Source: Rhodanobacteraceae bacterium (lineage in GTDB: Bacteria > Pseudomonadota > Gammaproteobacteria > Xanthomonadales > Ahniellaceae). Taken from it: DNA of 64,000 nucleotides. The notes beneath the pieces were generated by a model that did no database searches, was not told where the DNA came from, and worked only from the letters and a program-made list of their open reading frames with translations. The position numbers and the translations under genes were made by a program. This document shows, in pieces, positions 16,578 through 24,354 of the stretch. Position 1 is the stretch's first letter; each line of letters begins with the position of its first letter. The stretch spans positions 1 through 64,000 of the forward strand of contig JADJFT010000003.1 in assembly GCA_016708465.1 (NCBI GenBank), read 5' to 3'.

Positions 16578-18033
16578 TTCGTCTATGGACTCCTCCTCAC
16601 GTCAACCTGATTGATTTTGATCGGTGTCATCACGAAGGGACCGGTGCAGTCGTCTATCCGTCCTCGAAGTGGCGGGTTTATCCGCCGGGACATCATGGAA
16701 TTCGCAGGTGCGGGGCCGATCGTTCAAGCGACCTCGAAGGTCAGAATAGTTATCGGCCTTTCCGCACCGCGGCCGAGCCGCTGGTGATGAGTTTGATCTG
16801 ATCGATCCGTTGACGTGTCTGTCGGGTGAAAAGGAAGGGTGAGTTGACTGATCGTTTGCGCTGATCAGGCGACGGCGGCGCGCATCGGCACCTCCGAATC
16901 GAAGCGTGTCGCGTAGTTGGCGTCGAAGCGGCGATCGTGATGCCATGTGGCCCAGACGATGCGCGCAAGTTTGTTGGCCAGTGCGACTGCAGCCTTGTTG
17001 AAGCCGCGACGCTCGGCGAGCGCAATCGCCCAGCTGCGCAATCGATCCATGGGTTTGCCCGCGACCTGCGCGCGCTTGGCTGCTGCGAGCACGGCGCGCG
17101 CCCTGGATCAGCAGCGTCCGACAGTACACGTCGCCACGTTTGCTCATTCGCCCGAGCGTGCGTGTCGATCCGCTGGAATGCTCCTTCGGCGTGAAGCCGA
17201 GCCAACTCGCGAGCACGCGGCCGTCCTTGAAGCGTTGTATGTCGCCGATCGATGCGCGCATCGCTGTCGCGGTGACCCAGCCGATACCAGGCAGCGATTC
17301 GAGCCGTGAGATCACCGGGTCGTTCTGGCCATCTCGGCCAATGCGCGATCTGTCTCGACAATGCGTTGCTCAAGCGCGCGAATTTCTTCAAGCAGTGCGC
17401 CGATCAAATCGCGGATGCGTTGATCCAACGCTTCGTGGCCCAGCACGTCGCGCATGGCCGATTGCCCACGCTGAGAGCCTTCGGGAATGGCGATGCCAAA
17501 CTCGCGCAGCGCGCCGCGCGCAAGATTGATTCTGGCCGTGCGCGTCTGTTGCCACTGCTGGCGTGACCGATGCAGCATCTGGATGACCTGCTGTTGCTCG
17601 GTCTTGATTGGCACCGGTTTCATATCCGTCGCCCGCGCTGCCTCGAGCAGGGCCAGGCAATCTGCGGCATCCGTCTTGTTGCGGCGCACATACGGTCGCA
17701 CATACTGCGCCGGCAGCAATTTCACGTCATGTCCCAGCGAACGCAGCCAGCGGCCGAAGTGATGCGCCGAGCCGCACGCTTCCATCACCACGCGCACCGC
17801 CGAACGATTATGCCAATACGCGATGAACGCCGATCGCGACAGTCGATGTGATGCGACGACACGACCATCGGCATCAGCACCGACGAGTTGAAAGACGGAT
17901 TTCGCGAGATCGATGGCGACGGTCGCGACGACGGGATTACAATCCATGGCGTACTCCTCTGGCGGTGACTGATGAAGCAACACCTGCAGACCGGCACGTC
18001 GATACCGATGCCGCGCCGGGAGGAGTCCATCCC
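16578..18033. mobile_element. IS110 family (IS1111-attC-like) insertion sequence, copy 2, decayed
   Basis: Nearly identical to copy 1 and inserted at the same attC position. The left subterminal repeat at 16585 has lost one C; the right one (18018-18030) is intact. Small deletions inside the transposase gene make it defective as read. Confidence 0.88.
16865..17947 (-). pseudogene. IS110 family transposase, frameshifted copy
   Basis: It aligns base for base with the intact gene at 15059-16144 but is 3 bp shorter: GC is missing from a GCGCGC run near 17100 and one T near 17325. Between the two lesions the frame is wrong, replacing about 75 residues of the C-terminal domain; the frame is then restored. 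It would not make a functional enzyme unless these are sequencing errors. Confidence 0.85.
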
Positions 18034-18077
18034 ATCAATCAAGCTGACCGCTGACGCGGCAGCTTATTTCTGGTGTT

Positions 18078-19830
18078 GAGGCTGTAGAAAAACCCGTTTT
18101 CGCAGCGACTGCATGAGCGCGGCGGCGATATGGACGGCCTTCATTTCACGGTGATCGTTCTCTGGCGCCATGGTCAGACGCCTTCGCTATCGCGCTGGCG
18201 CTTCGATATCTCTGCTGGCTATCGATGCGCGCGAATTTTCTCGTTCTTCTTACGCCGCCTTGCGCAACTTCGCCCACTTTTCGATGTTGTGGACCAGGGC
18301 GAACAGCTTCCATTGCCCGTCCACCTTATGTCGACCGCTCAGGGTGAAGTGATTGAGCCGCTTGTTGTGGCGGATATTGCCGAACACCGGCTTGACTGTC
18401 GCGAAGCGTCTGCCGTATTGTTCTCGACCGAGCGCGCTGTCGATGCGCGTACGCATGGCCTGCGTGTGTGTCTGCGTGTCGCTGGCTGTACGTGTCAGCA
18501 GCGCGAACTGGCGCACCTTGGTCGTGTCGGGCTTACGCAGGCACTGCGCACGCAGCGAACAGTCGCGGCAGGCCGAGATCGGCGCGCGGAACTTGACCGC
18601 CGTGTAGTCGCCGACGGCGCAGTGGGCACCGCTGCGATACAGGCGCTTTCCCGCAGGGCAGATCGCATGGGATTGGTCCTCGGCCACAGTAAAGTCGTCG
18701 ACGCCGAACAGGCCGGCGCTGGTCGACTTGCCCGACTTGTCGTAGAGCGCATCCGGCTTCGACGTGTGCTTCGCTTGATCGGCAAAGCGTTCGTCGCGTC
18801 GACGCATCTGATTGTCCGCGATCAAGGCGTTGACGCCGCGTTCAGCGAGTGCTGCGAGATTCGCTTCCGAGTGATAGCCGGCGTCGGCGGTGATCAGCGT
18901 GCTGGCGTTGCGCTGATTGGCGCAGGCATCGATCACCGGCAGCAGCAATTCCTGCTCCGACCCGGTGCCGTGTGCGGACGCTTCGACGATGATCTGGTGT
19001 GCGGCATCGACGACGGCGACACCGCAGTAACCCTGGATCACGCCCTTGTCGGTCGCGAGCTTCGCCGACTCGTTGTCGGTGCGGTTCGACTTGCGCGGCT
19101 TGTCCTGGCTGCCTTTGCGATCCAGCGGATGCGCCTTCAGCCACGCGTGAATCTGCGCCGCTTCGCGCGTCATCTGCTCAATGCGCGCCGTCACTTTATC
19201 GGTCGACTCGTCTCGCGTTTTAGCGTCGTTGTGCTGATGGCGATCGAGCAACTGCTGCGCGACACGTTCAAGCTTATCGGCCTGCGCCAGAAAATCCGCA
19301 CGCGTACCGGAGCGGTGCTTCGATGCATTCGAGGGTAGCTTCACGCCGTCGATCGCAAACATCCGCGACCGATCAGACCTTCCTTGCCCAACACCGTCAG
19401 AACTTGCGCAAACACCGCCGCGATCGCGTCACGCGAACGGCTGACGAAGTCGGCCACGGTCGTGAAGTGCGGCTTCGCATCGCCGGTGATCGCGATGAAC
19501 AACACGTTGTCGCGACACGCGCGCTCGATCGCACGCGAGCTGACGATGCCCTGCGAATACGCCAGCAGAACCGCCTTCAGCAGCATCGGCGGCGCATGCG
19601 CCGGTGCACCATTGTCGTCATTGCGATAGTGCGCATCGAACGCCGACAGATCCAGCGCGTCCACCAGATGATGCAGCGCATGCGCGAACGTCCCCGGCAC
19701 CAGTTGCGCTTCCAAATCCACCGGCAGCAACCGCGGACTCATGTCGACAAACTTGTATCGCGCCATCGTCAAATCCCTTGCTCACCTGCATCCAACAGAG
19801 CAAGATCGAGGCCAGTTTTTCTACAGCTTC
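18078..19830. mobile_element. IS1182-type insertion sequence, element A, inserted at an attC crossover
   Basis: 1,753 bp. The left end GAGGCTGTAGAAAAAC and the right end GTTTTTCTACAGCTTC are inverted repeats matching at 15 of 16 positions. The element is flanked by GTT (18075-18077) and GTTAGGC (19831-19837), consistent with a 3-bp GTT duplication at the attC core. It is the only full-length member of the six related elements in this array and the only one with a near-complete transposase. Confidence 0.85.
18250..19766 (-). pseudogene. IS1182 family transposase, split by one frameshift
   Basis: The N-terminal part starts at ATG 19766 (MARYKFVDMSPRLLPVDLEA) and includes the conserved FAHALHHLVDALDLSAFDAHY and AIERACRDNVLFIAITGD. 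The frame breaks near 19360 at GLIGR|MFAIDGVKLPSNASK, where one base is missing. The remainder runs to 18250 with DAGYHSE, the cysteine cluster CRDCSLRAQCLRKP and VKPVFGNIRHNK, the DDE C-terminal region with its Glu replaced by Lys (VKPVF; other copies have VEPVF). Both the frameshift and this Lys suggest loss of activity. Programmed frameshifting is possible but not usual for this family. Confidence 0.82.
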
Positions 19831-19884
19831 GTTAGGCGCTTACAGACCTAGTTCTTGCACAACAATTGATCGAGTGAGGATCAG

Positions 19885-20061
19885 ATGAATCTAAAGAGCA
19901 TCAAGTCGTCCACCTATGGGCTTATTGCGGCGGGTCTCGTAATTCTGCTGTCCGGAACTTACACGGACAATGGTGGGTTCCAGCTTGCCGGAGGCATGTT
20001 GATTTTTATCAGTCTGCTAATTGCGTTAAGACAGGCTGGTGGCAATGATTCTTCTGGTTGA
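19885..20061 (+). CDS. 58-aa small membrane protein (cassette 3)
   Basis: ATG at 19885 is preceded by GAGTGAGGATCAG, giving a reasonable ribosome-binding site, and lies 48 bp after the core at 19831. The protein MNLKSIKSSTYG... has two hydrophobic segments (LIAAGLVILLSG and GGMLIFISLLIAL) joined by TYTDNGGFQLA, so a small hairpin membrane protein. Small orphan membrane proteins are common integron cargo. No family was recognised. Its attC is missing apart from the terminal GTT at 20081. Confidence 0.6.
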   Translation: MNLKSIKSSTYGLIAAGLVILLSGTYTDNGGFQLAGGMLIFISLLIALRQAGGNDSSG

Positions 20062-20083
20062 ATCAATGCGTTACCACGCCGTT

Positions 20084-20622
20084 GAGGCTGTAGAAAAACC
20101 CGTTTTCGCGGCGACTGCATGAGCGCGGCGGCGATATGGACGGCCTTCGCAGCACGGTGATCGTTCGCTGGCGCCATCCGCAAACGTCTTCGTCATCTCG
20201 CCCGGGAGTCGTAATCGCCACTGGCGATCGATGCGCGCGGAATTTTTGTTGTACTTACGTCGCCTTGCGCAACTTCGCCCACTTCTCGATGTTGTGGACC
20301 AGGGCGAACAGCTTCCACTGGCCATCGACCTTATGGCGGCCGCGCAACGTGAAGCGATTGAGTCGCTTGTTGTGGCGGATGTTGCCGAACACCGGCTCGA
20401 CCGTTGCGAAACGTCTGCCATATTCTTCTCGACCGAGCGCGCTGTCGATGCGCGCACGCATGTTCTGCGCGTGTGTGTCGCTGGACCTGCGTGTCAACAC
20501 GGCGACCTGTCGCGTCTTCGTCGTGTCGGTTCACGTCGACAAACTTGTATCGCGCCATCGCCAAATCTCTTGCTCATCTGCGTCCTACAGCGCAAGATCG
20601 GGGCCAGTTTTTCTACGGCTTC
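20084..20622. mobile_element. Element B: 539-bp internally deleted IS1182 derivative at a cassette boundary
   Basis: It has the same ends as element A (GAGGCTGTAGAAAAAC; right end with one change, CTACGGCTTC), flanked by GTT (20081) and GTTAGGT (20623). About 1.2 kb of the transposase is deleted, fusing the sequence for the C-terminal part (20255-20500, ending EKWAKLRKA) to the first codons (MARYKFVD) on the minus strand. It is non-autonomous and would need a transposase in trans. Confidence 0.85.
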
Positions 20623-20673
20623 GTTAGGTTTGGGACCCTTGACTTCGAGCGAGTGGCACTTCAGTATCACTTC

Positions 20674-20931
20674 ATGCGTACTGAACTCGTCACCACTCTC
20701 AAGCGCCAAGCCACGGATCTCCTCGCGGACATTGAGCGCGACAAGAAGCCCATTCTGATCACCCAGCATGGCTTGCCAAGCGCCTACCTCGTTGACGTTG
20801 AGAGCTATCAGCTCCAACAAGAGCGCATGACCATTTTGGAGGGCATCGCTCGCGGTGAGGTTGCTGTCTCCGAAAAGCGGGTACTCACCCAAGCACAAGC
20901 CGAGAAGCGCCTTGCCAAATGGCTGAAATAG
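20674..20931 (+). CDS. Phd/YefM-type antitoxin (cassette 4)
   Basis: 85 aa from ATG 20674. It is a Phd/YefM-fold antitoxin: ELVTTLKRQATDLLADIERDKKPILITQHGLPSAYLVDVESY carries the DNA-binding N-terminal half, and the C-terminal helix RVLTQAQAEKRLAKWLK is the toxin-binding part. It overlaps the downstream ParE-type toxin by 13 bp, the usual operon order. An upstream in-frame extension belongs to element B and is not used. Expected to bind its toxin and autoregulate the pair. Confidence 0.85.
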   Translation: MRTELVTTLKRQATDLLADIERDKKPILITQHGLPSAYLVDVESYQLQQERMTILEGIARGEVAVSEKRVLTQAQAEKRLAKWLK

Positions 20932-21236
20932 TCTGGACAGAGCCTGCCATCGCCGACCTTGAGGCTATTGCAGATTACATCGCGCTGGAGAACTCTTCCG
21001 CTGCAAGCGCGCTTGTCCAACGCATCTTTGGCCATGTGCGCCAACTTCAAGCACACCCGGAAAGTGGCAGTCGACCTCGTGAGCTTGGGCCGCGAACTCG
21101 CTATCGGCAGATCGTTGAGCCGCCGTGCCGCATCTTCTATCGCTTCGACGGGACACATGTGTTCGTCGTGCACGTCATGCGCACCGAGCGACTGCTTCGC
21201 CGCAGTGTACTTCGGCAGCAAAAGCCCCAAACCTAA
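20919..21236 (+). CDS. ParE/RelE-superfamily toxin (cassette 4)
   Basis: 105 aa beginning MAEIVWTEPAIADLEAIADYIALEN, the ParE N-terminal pattern. SGSRPRELGPRTRYRQIVEPPCRIFYRF follows, and the C-terminus has VFVVHVMRTERLLRR. ParE toxins inhibit DNA gyrase, while RelE relatives cut mRNA; the double-helix start followed by VEPPCRIFYR favours ParE. The stop lies a few bases before the attC left end ACCTAAC at 21231, so gene and cassette match closely. Confidence 0.85.
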   Translation: MAEIVWTEPAIADLEAIADYIALENSSAASALVQRIFGHVRQLQAHPESGSRPRELGPRTRYRQIVEPPCRIFYRFDGTHVFVVHVMRTERLLRRSVLRQQKPQT

Positions 21237-21250
21237 CTATTCAAGCCGAC
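21231..21250 (+). other. Left half of the attC of the ParE cassette, right half deleted
   Basis: ACCTAACTATTCAAGCCGAC is a textbook attC left arm, but it joins directly to the interior of an IS1182 derivative (CTGTCGCGTC) instead of continuing. The junction lies at a shared CGAC, suggesting a deletion that removed the right half of attC and the left part of element C. Confidence 0.7.
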
Positions 21251-21366
21251 CTGTCGCGTCTTGGTCGTGTCGGTTCACGTCGACAAACTTGTATCGCGCC
21301 ATCGCCAAATCTCTTGCTCATCTGCATCCTACAGCGCAAGATCGGGGCCGGTTTTTCTACGGCTTC
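21251..21366. mobile_element. Element C: right-end remnant of an IS1182 derivative
   Basis: 116 bp matching the last part of element B, including the internal deletion junction (GTCGGTTCACGTCGACAAAC) and the terminal TTTTTCTACGGCTTC. It ends exactly at GTTAGGT (21367), so its right edge obeys the same rule as the other members. The left end is gone. Confidence 0.78.
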
Positions 21367-21377
21367 GTTAGGTGCCG

Positions 21378-21631
21378 TTAGTAGTGGAATCGCAACTGAG
21401 CGATCAGCACTGAATCAGCCGTGGCCTTGTAGACAATCCGGTGTTCGTCATTGATCCGTCTTGACCAATAGCCTGACAAAGCGTGTTTCAAAGGCTCTGG
21501 CTTTCCGGTTCCGGTGTGTGGCGACCTGGAAATCTCCTTGATCAGGCCATTGATTCTCTTGATGAGCTTCTTTTCATTTTTTGCCAATACAAATAGTCTT
21601 CCCATGCGTGCTCTGAGAAGATCAGGTTCAC
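21378..21631 (-). pseudogene. yoeB: YoeB toxin, single-base frameshift (cassette 5, inverted)
   Basis: From a GTG at 21631, overlapping the antitoxin stop (GTGA), the frame reads VNLIFSEHAWEDYLYWQK, the normal YoeB start. At an A-run near 21576-21582 one base is missing. The other frame then gives KLIKRINGLIKEISRSPHTG, KPEPLKHALSGYWSRRI and the catalytic end LRFHY. Restoring one base gives 84 aa, exactly the YoeB length. YoeB is a ribosome-dependent endoribonuclease. The loss would leave a lone antitoxin unless the missing A is a homopolymer error. Confidence 0.85.
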
Positions 21632-21879
21632 TCGGCCAAGCCCCGCGCGGTGCCCTTTCCTGCTTCAAGCGCCGCAATGCTCTCAAGTAGACGCTTGGCG
21701 TTCTTTGGGCTACGCAGCAAGTAAGACGTCTCTTCGAGCGACTTGAAATCGTCCAGCGACATCATCACGACCGCTTGCTGGCCATTGCGGGTGATAATGA
21801 TCGGCTCGTGGTCGTCGCAGACGCGGTTCATGGTGTCTGCCAATGTGGCTCGTGCGGTGCTGTAAGTGATTGCGTCCAT
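21628..21879 (-). CDS. yefM: YefM-family antitoxin (cassette 5, inverted)
   Basis: 83 aa, starting MDAITYSTARATLADTMNRV with the YefM signature IIITRNGQQAVVMMSLDDFKSLEETSYL in two adjacent blocks, and a C-terminal toxin-binding helix. The gene overlaps yoeB by 4 bp. The pair runs opposite to the cassette direction, so it cannot rely on the array promoter and must carry its own; the TACGCGTACTTGTACAAT region near 21895-21912 is a candidate. Inverted toxin-antitoxin cassettes are known from other integrons. Confidence 0.9.
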   Translation of the reverse strand: MDAITYSTARATLADTMNRVCDDHEPIIITRNGQQAVVMMSLDDFKSLEETSYLLRSPKNAKRLLESIAALEAGKGTARGLAE

Positions 21880-21939
21880 CGCCGTCTCCAGTTGTACGCG
21901 TACTTGTACAATATTAGATCGCCAACATCAAGGTTCGGC

Positions 21940-22193
21940 ACCTTACTATTCGCCGAAGTGATGCGCCGAGCCGCACGCTTCCATCACCACGCGCAGCGCC
22001 GAGTTGAAAGACGGATTTCGCGAGATCGATGGCGACGGTTGCGACGACGGGATTACAATCCATGGCGGACTCCTCTGGCGGTGACTGATGAAGCAACACC
22101 TGCAGACTGGCAGTCGATACCGATGCCGCGACGGGAGGAGTCCATCCCATCATTCAAGCCGACCACGTTCCGTGGCGGCTTAACAAGGGTGTT
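21940..22193 (+). other. attC site of cassette 5, interrupted by an IS110 remnant and cut at its core
   Basis: ACCTTACTATTC (left end, one base off ACCTAAC) and CATTCAAGCCGACCACG-TTC-CGTGGCGGCTTAAC-AAGGGTGTT (22151-22193) flank the IS110 remnant. CCACG/CGTGG and AAGCCG/CGGCTT arms pair well. The core stops at GTT (22191-22193) where element D begins. Confidence 0.65.
21951..22148. mobile_element. IS110 family remnant, copy 3 (right end only)
   Basis: About 200 bp matching the right end of copies 1 and 2. It contains the transposase start region (MDCNPVVATVAIDLAKSVFQL on the minus strand) and the intact right repeat GGGAGGAGTCCAT at 22133-22145. The left ~1.2 kb and a further internal block are deleted. 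It sits at the same attC position as the other two copies. Confidence 0.85.
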
Positions 22194-22288
22194 GAGGTCC
22201 ACACAATCGACGCGCAGCACGTCGGGAGGGGTTCAGGCACCTCCGATATCGGGCGAATTTTCAGCCTCAATAGTTTTTCTACAGCTTC
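22194..22288. mobile_element. Element D: 95-bp truncated MITE at a cassette boundary
   Basis: From position 22199 on it is essentially identical to the right ~90 bp of element E, ending AGTTTTTCTACAGCTTC directly before GTTAGGC (22289). The left repeat is lost but GTTGAGG is kept at 22191-22197, so the element still starts at the crossover. Confidence 0.75.
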
Positions 22289-22371
22289 GTTAGGCTCCAT
22301 TGTTTTGCTTATCAGCGAGTGGCAATAGAAAGCGTGCTGCCCAGTCCTTTGTAACTTGGAGATGATTCTAT

Positions 22372-22905
22372 ATGGCACACAGATTTGGCGCGTTTTCGGT
22401 TCCCGATTCGCATGTTTCGTTCCTGAGCCAACACCACAATTTGGTCCACGACTACCTTGAAGGTGTTCGCCCCAACGGTGAGATCGCCGATCAGCTTCCC
22501 TCTGACTGGCCTGCGCAACCTCTGGAATCGCTGGGTTCATGGAGCATCAATCACCGCAACGTCGATCTGTATCACTGGATTCTCAATGGGGGCCCCGAAC
22601 TTGCGTCTGGCGGCGGTTCGATTTTCCAGACGTGGTATGAACCGGACCAGCACTCAGCACTGAAGCTCGACAAATACAACGAGCGTTTCGCTTTCCATGC
22701 GAATCAGCTCGTTGAGCTGGCCGAACTGGTCAAGAGTGTGGATGTCGAGCGCGTGCATCGGTCATTCTGTGATTGGCTTAAGAGACGGGGAGAAGATCAC
22801 AGCGACATCGATCACGGCGCCTGTGAGCCTTTCGTCGATGAGTTCAAGATGTTTTCCGACGGCATCGAAAGCGCTATCCAGCGCGGTTGCGGGCTTATTT
22901 GGTAG
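22372..22905 (+). CDS. Cytosolic protein, possible DUF1877 family (cassette 6)
   Basis: 177 aa from ATG 22372 with TTGGAGATG just upstream. No signal peptide or TM. The central WPAQPLESLGSWSINHRN, GGGSIFQTWY and KLDKYNERFAFHANQLVELAE, and the end DEFKMFSDGIESAIQRGCG, suggest a YfbM/DUF1877-like fold, but I am not certain and the function of that family is unknown. The gene fills the cassette between cores 22289 and 23001 and its attC follows 13 bp after the stop, a clean one-gene cassette. Confidence 0.6.
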   Translation: MAHRFGAFSVPDSHVSFLSQHHNLVHDYLEGVRPNGEIADQLPSDWPAQPLESLGSWSINHRNVDLYHWILNGGPELASGGGSIFQTWYEPDQHSALKLDKYNERFAFHANQLVELAELVKSVDVERVHRSFCDWLKRRGEDHSDIDHGACEPFVDEFKMFSDGIESAIQRGCGLIW

Positions 22906-22917
22906 CGCCAATGTGCA

Positions 22918-23007
22918 CCCTAACTATGTGTCAAGCCGACCGCCAAGGAAGTTGCTCGTATCATTCACACACCGTCGCGCGGCGGCGGCTCAACTCAATC
23001 GTTGAGG
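22918..23007 (+). other. attC site of cassette 6 (complete stem, core altered by element E)
   Basis: CCCTAAC at the left, GTTGAGG at the right, and internal arms TCAAGCCGACCGCC and GGCGGCGGCTCAACT (roughly complementary) give a folded site of about 86-90 bp. The right core should read GTTRRRY; it now reads GTTGAGG because element E starts after GTT, so only the last base departs from consensus. Confidence 0.7.
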
Positions 23008-23161
23008 TTGTAGAAAAACCTATCTGCAGGAATTTCATCACATAGTGCCGAATTTATGACCCCACAGAACGCTCCACAATCGACGCGCAGCACGTCGGGA
23101 GGGGTTCAGGCACCTCCGATATCGGGCGAATTTTCAGCCTCAATAGTTTTTCTACAGCTTC
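23004..23161. mobile_element. Element E: 158-bp MITE with IS1182-like terminal repeats
   Basis: Ends GAGGTTGTAGAAAAACC and AGTTTTTCTACAGCTTC are inverted repeats of the same type as element A, but the interior is unrelated to the IS1182 transposase region. It lies between GTT (23001) and GTTAGTC (23162). It has no coding capacity. A second, truncated copy is element D at 22194. Confidence 0.78.
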
Positions 23162-23185
23162 GTTAGTCAATTATCAGGAGATATT

Positions 23186-23701
23186 GTGAAGCCAATCGTT
23201 TTCTTAACTCTAGTGTTCTTCGCTGGTCACTCGCTGGCGTCGAGCGTGATTTTAGTCGATGGAACAGATTGGGGCTTTCAGTTTGAGCCTACGAGCGACC
23301 AAACCCGTACAAATGGTTCAACTACGGGTGAATTCCAGTTCGAAGCGATAACAAAATCGGGCTTTATTGTGTCTGGTTTTGTTGAACTGGCCAAGGGGAA
23401 GGGTACAAGCGCTGAAACTTGCAGAGCCCACTATTGGGGCCTTTCAAGTAAGAATCCAGCAATCGTCAAAGACTCAGTAGTTGTAGCTTCAAAGGGTGGG
23501 GAATTCGAGGTAGTTTCATATGTGGTTACGGGCAGTGAGGGGCGTCAACAATTGGTTCAAATTAACGCGAACTATTATGGCTTTCGCGATGGAAAATGTA
23601 TCGATGTGCATATATCTCAGGCGTTTCCCGACAACGTAAAACCCGATTATTCAAACATGCTCAGCTTTGCGAAATCCTTTGGCTACACAAAAGCTAAGTA
23701 G
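23186..23701 (+). CDS. Secreted protein of unknown function (cassette 7)
   Basis: 171 aa from ATG 23186, with CAGGAGATATTG as ribosome-binding site. A clear signal peptide, MKPIVFLTLVFFAGHSLASS, is followed by a polar beta-rich mature part with two Cys (ETCRAHYWG and GKCIDVHIS) that could form a disulfide. Base composition is noticeably more AT-rich than the flanking chromosome, fitting recent acquisition. No family was recognised. A complete attC follows at 23728. Confidence 0.65.
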   Translation: MKPIVFLTLVFFAGHSLASSVILVDGTDWGFQFEPTSDQTRTNGSTTGEFQFEAITKSGFIVSGFVELAKGKGTSAETCRAHYWGLSSKNPAIVKDSVVVASKGGEFEVVSYVVTGSEGRQQLVQINANYYGFRDGKCIDVHISQAFPDNVKPDYSNMLSFAKSFGYTKAK

Positions 23702-23727
23702 ATGGTGGCCAATCCGATGCGATATTT

Positions 23728-23817
23728 GTCTAACTCGGCGCTAAAGCCGACCGCCGTCCCGTCATCACGCAAAGACCGAACGCTTCGCGCGGCGTCGGCT
23801 TAGCTTTTACGTTGAGG
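23728..23817 (+). other. attC site of cassette 7 (complete stem, core altered by element F)
   Basis: GTCTAAC left end, arms CTAAAGCCGACCGCCG and GCGGCGTCGGCTTAG complementary apart from an extra A (the expected extrahelical base), and core GTTGAGG at 23811-23817 formed by GTT plus the first bases of element F. This is the best-formed attC in the window. Confidence 0.78.
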
Positions 23818-24354
23818 CTGTAGAAAAACCCGTTTTCGCAGCGACTGCATGAGCGCAGCGGCGATATGGACGGCCTTCATTTCACGGTGATCGTTCTCTG
23901 GCGCCATGGTCAGACGCCTTCGCTATCGCGCTGGCGCTTCGATATCTCTGCTGGCGATCGATGCGCGCGGAACTTTTTGTTGTACTTACGCCGCCTTGCG
24001 CAACTTCGCCCACTTCTCGATGTTGTGGACCAGCGCGAACAGCTTCCATTGCCCATCGACTTTGTGCCGACCGCGCAGCGTGAAGCGGTTGAGCCGCTTG
24101 TTGTTGCGGATGTTGCCGAACACCGGCTCGACCGTCGCGAAACGTCTGCCATATTCTTCTCGACCGAGCGCGCTGTCGATGCGCGCACGCATGTTCTGCG
24201 TGTGCGTGTCGCTGGACCTGCGTGTCAACACGGCGACCTGTCGCGTCTTGGTCGTGTCGGGTTTGCGCCGACAAACTTGTATCGCGCCATCGCCAGATCT
24301 CTTGCTCATCTGCATCCAACAGAGCAAGATCGAGGCCAGTTTTTCTACGGCTTC
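23814..24354. mobile_element. Element F: 541-bp internally deleted IS1182 derivative at a cassette boundary
   Basis: The same layout as element B: left GAGGCTGTAGAAAAAC, transposase C-terminal coding remnant (to about 24188), deletion, then the MARYKFVD start region and TTTTTCTACGGCTTC. Flanked by GTT (23811) and GTTAGGC (24355). The deletion junction (GTCGGGTTTGCGCCGACAAAC region) differs slightly from that in B and C. Confidence 0.85.

Larger units (their letters stand above)
16569..18077 (+). other. attC site of cassette 2, split by IS110 copy 2 and cut at its core by IS1182 element A
   Basis: ATCTAACTATTC (16569-16580) is the left end. After the IS the right arm continues CAAGCTGACCGC-TGAC-GCGGCAGCTT and ends in GTT at 18075-18077. 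The AAGCTG/CAGCTT and CCGC/GCGG arms pair. The rest of the core (AGGC) reappears only after element A, at 19834. Confidence 0.7.

Noticed and set aside
17312..17983. Separate 223-aa gene in IS110 copy 2
   Set aside because: It is the N-terminal part of the frameshifted transposase, shown by base-level identity with copy 1.
21378..21605. YoeB starting at the internal ATG 21605
   Set aside because: It lacks the conserved IFSEHAWEDYLYWQ start, which is present upstream in another frame and implies a frameshift.
22201..23161. Possible CRISPR array from the repeated CCACAATCGACGCGCAGCAC block
   Set aside because: Only two copies, 0.9 kb apart, each part of a MITE with terminal repeats; no regular spacing and no cas genes.
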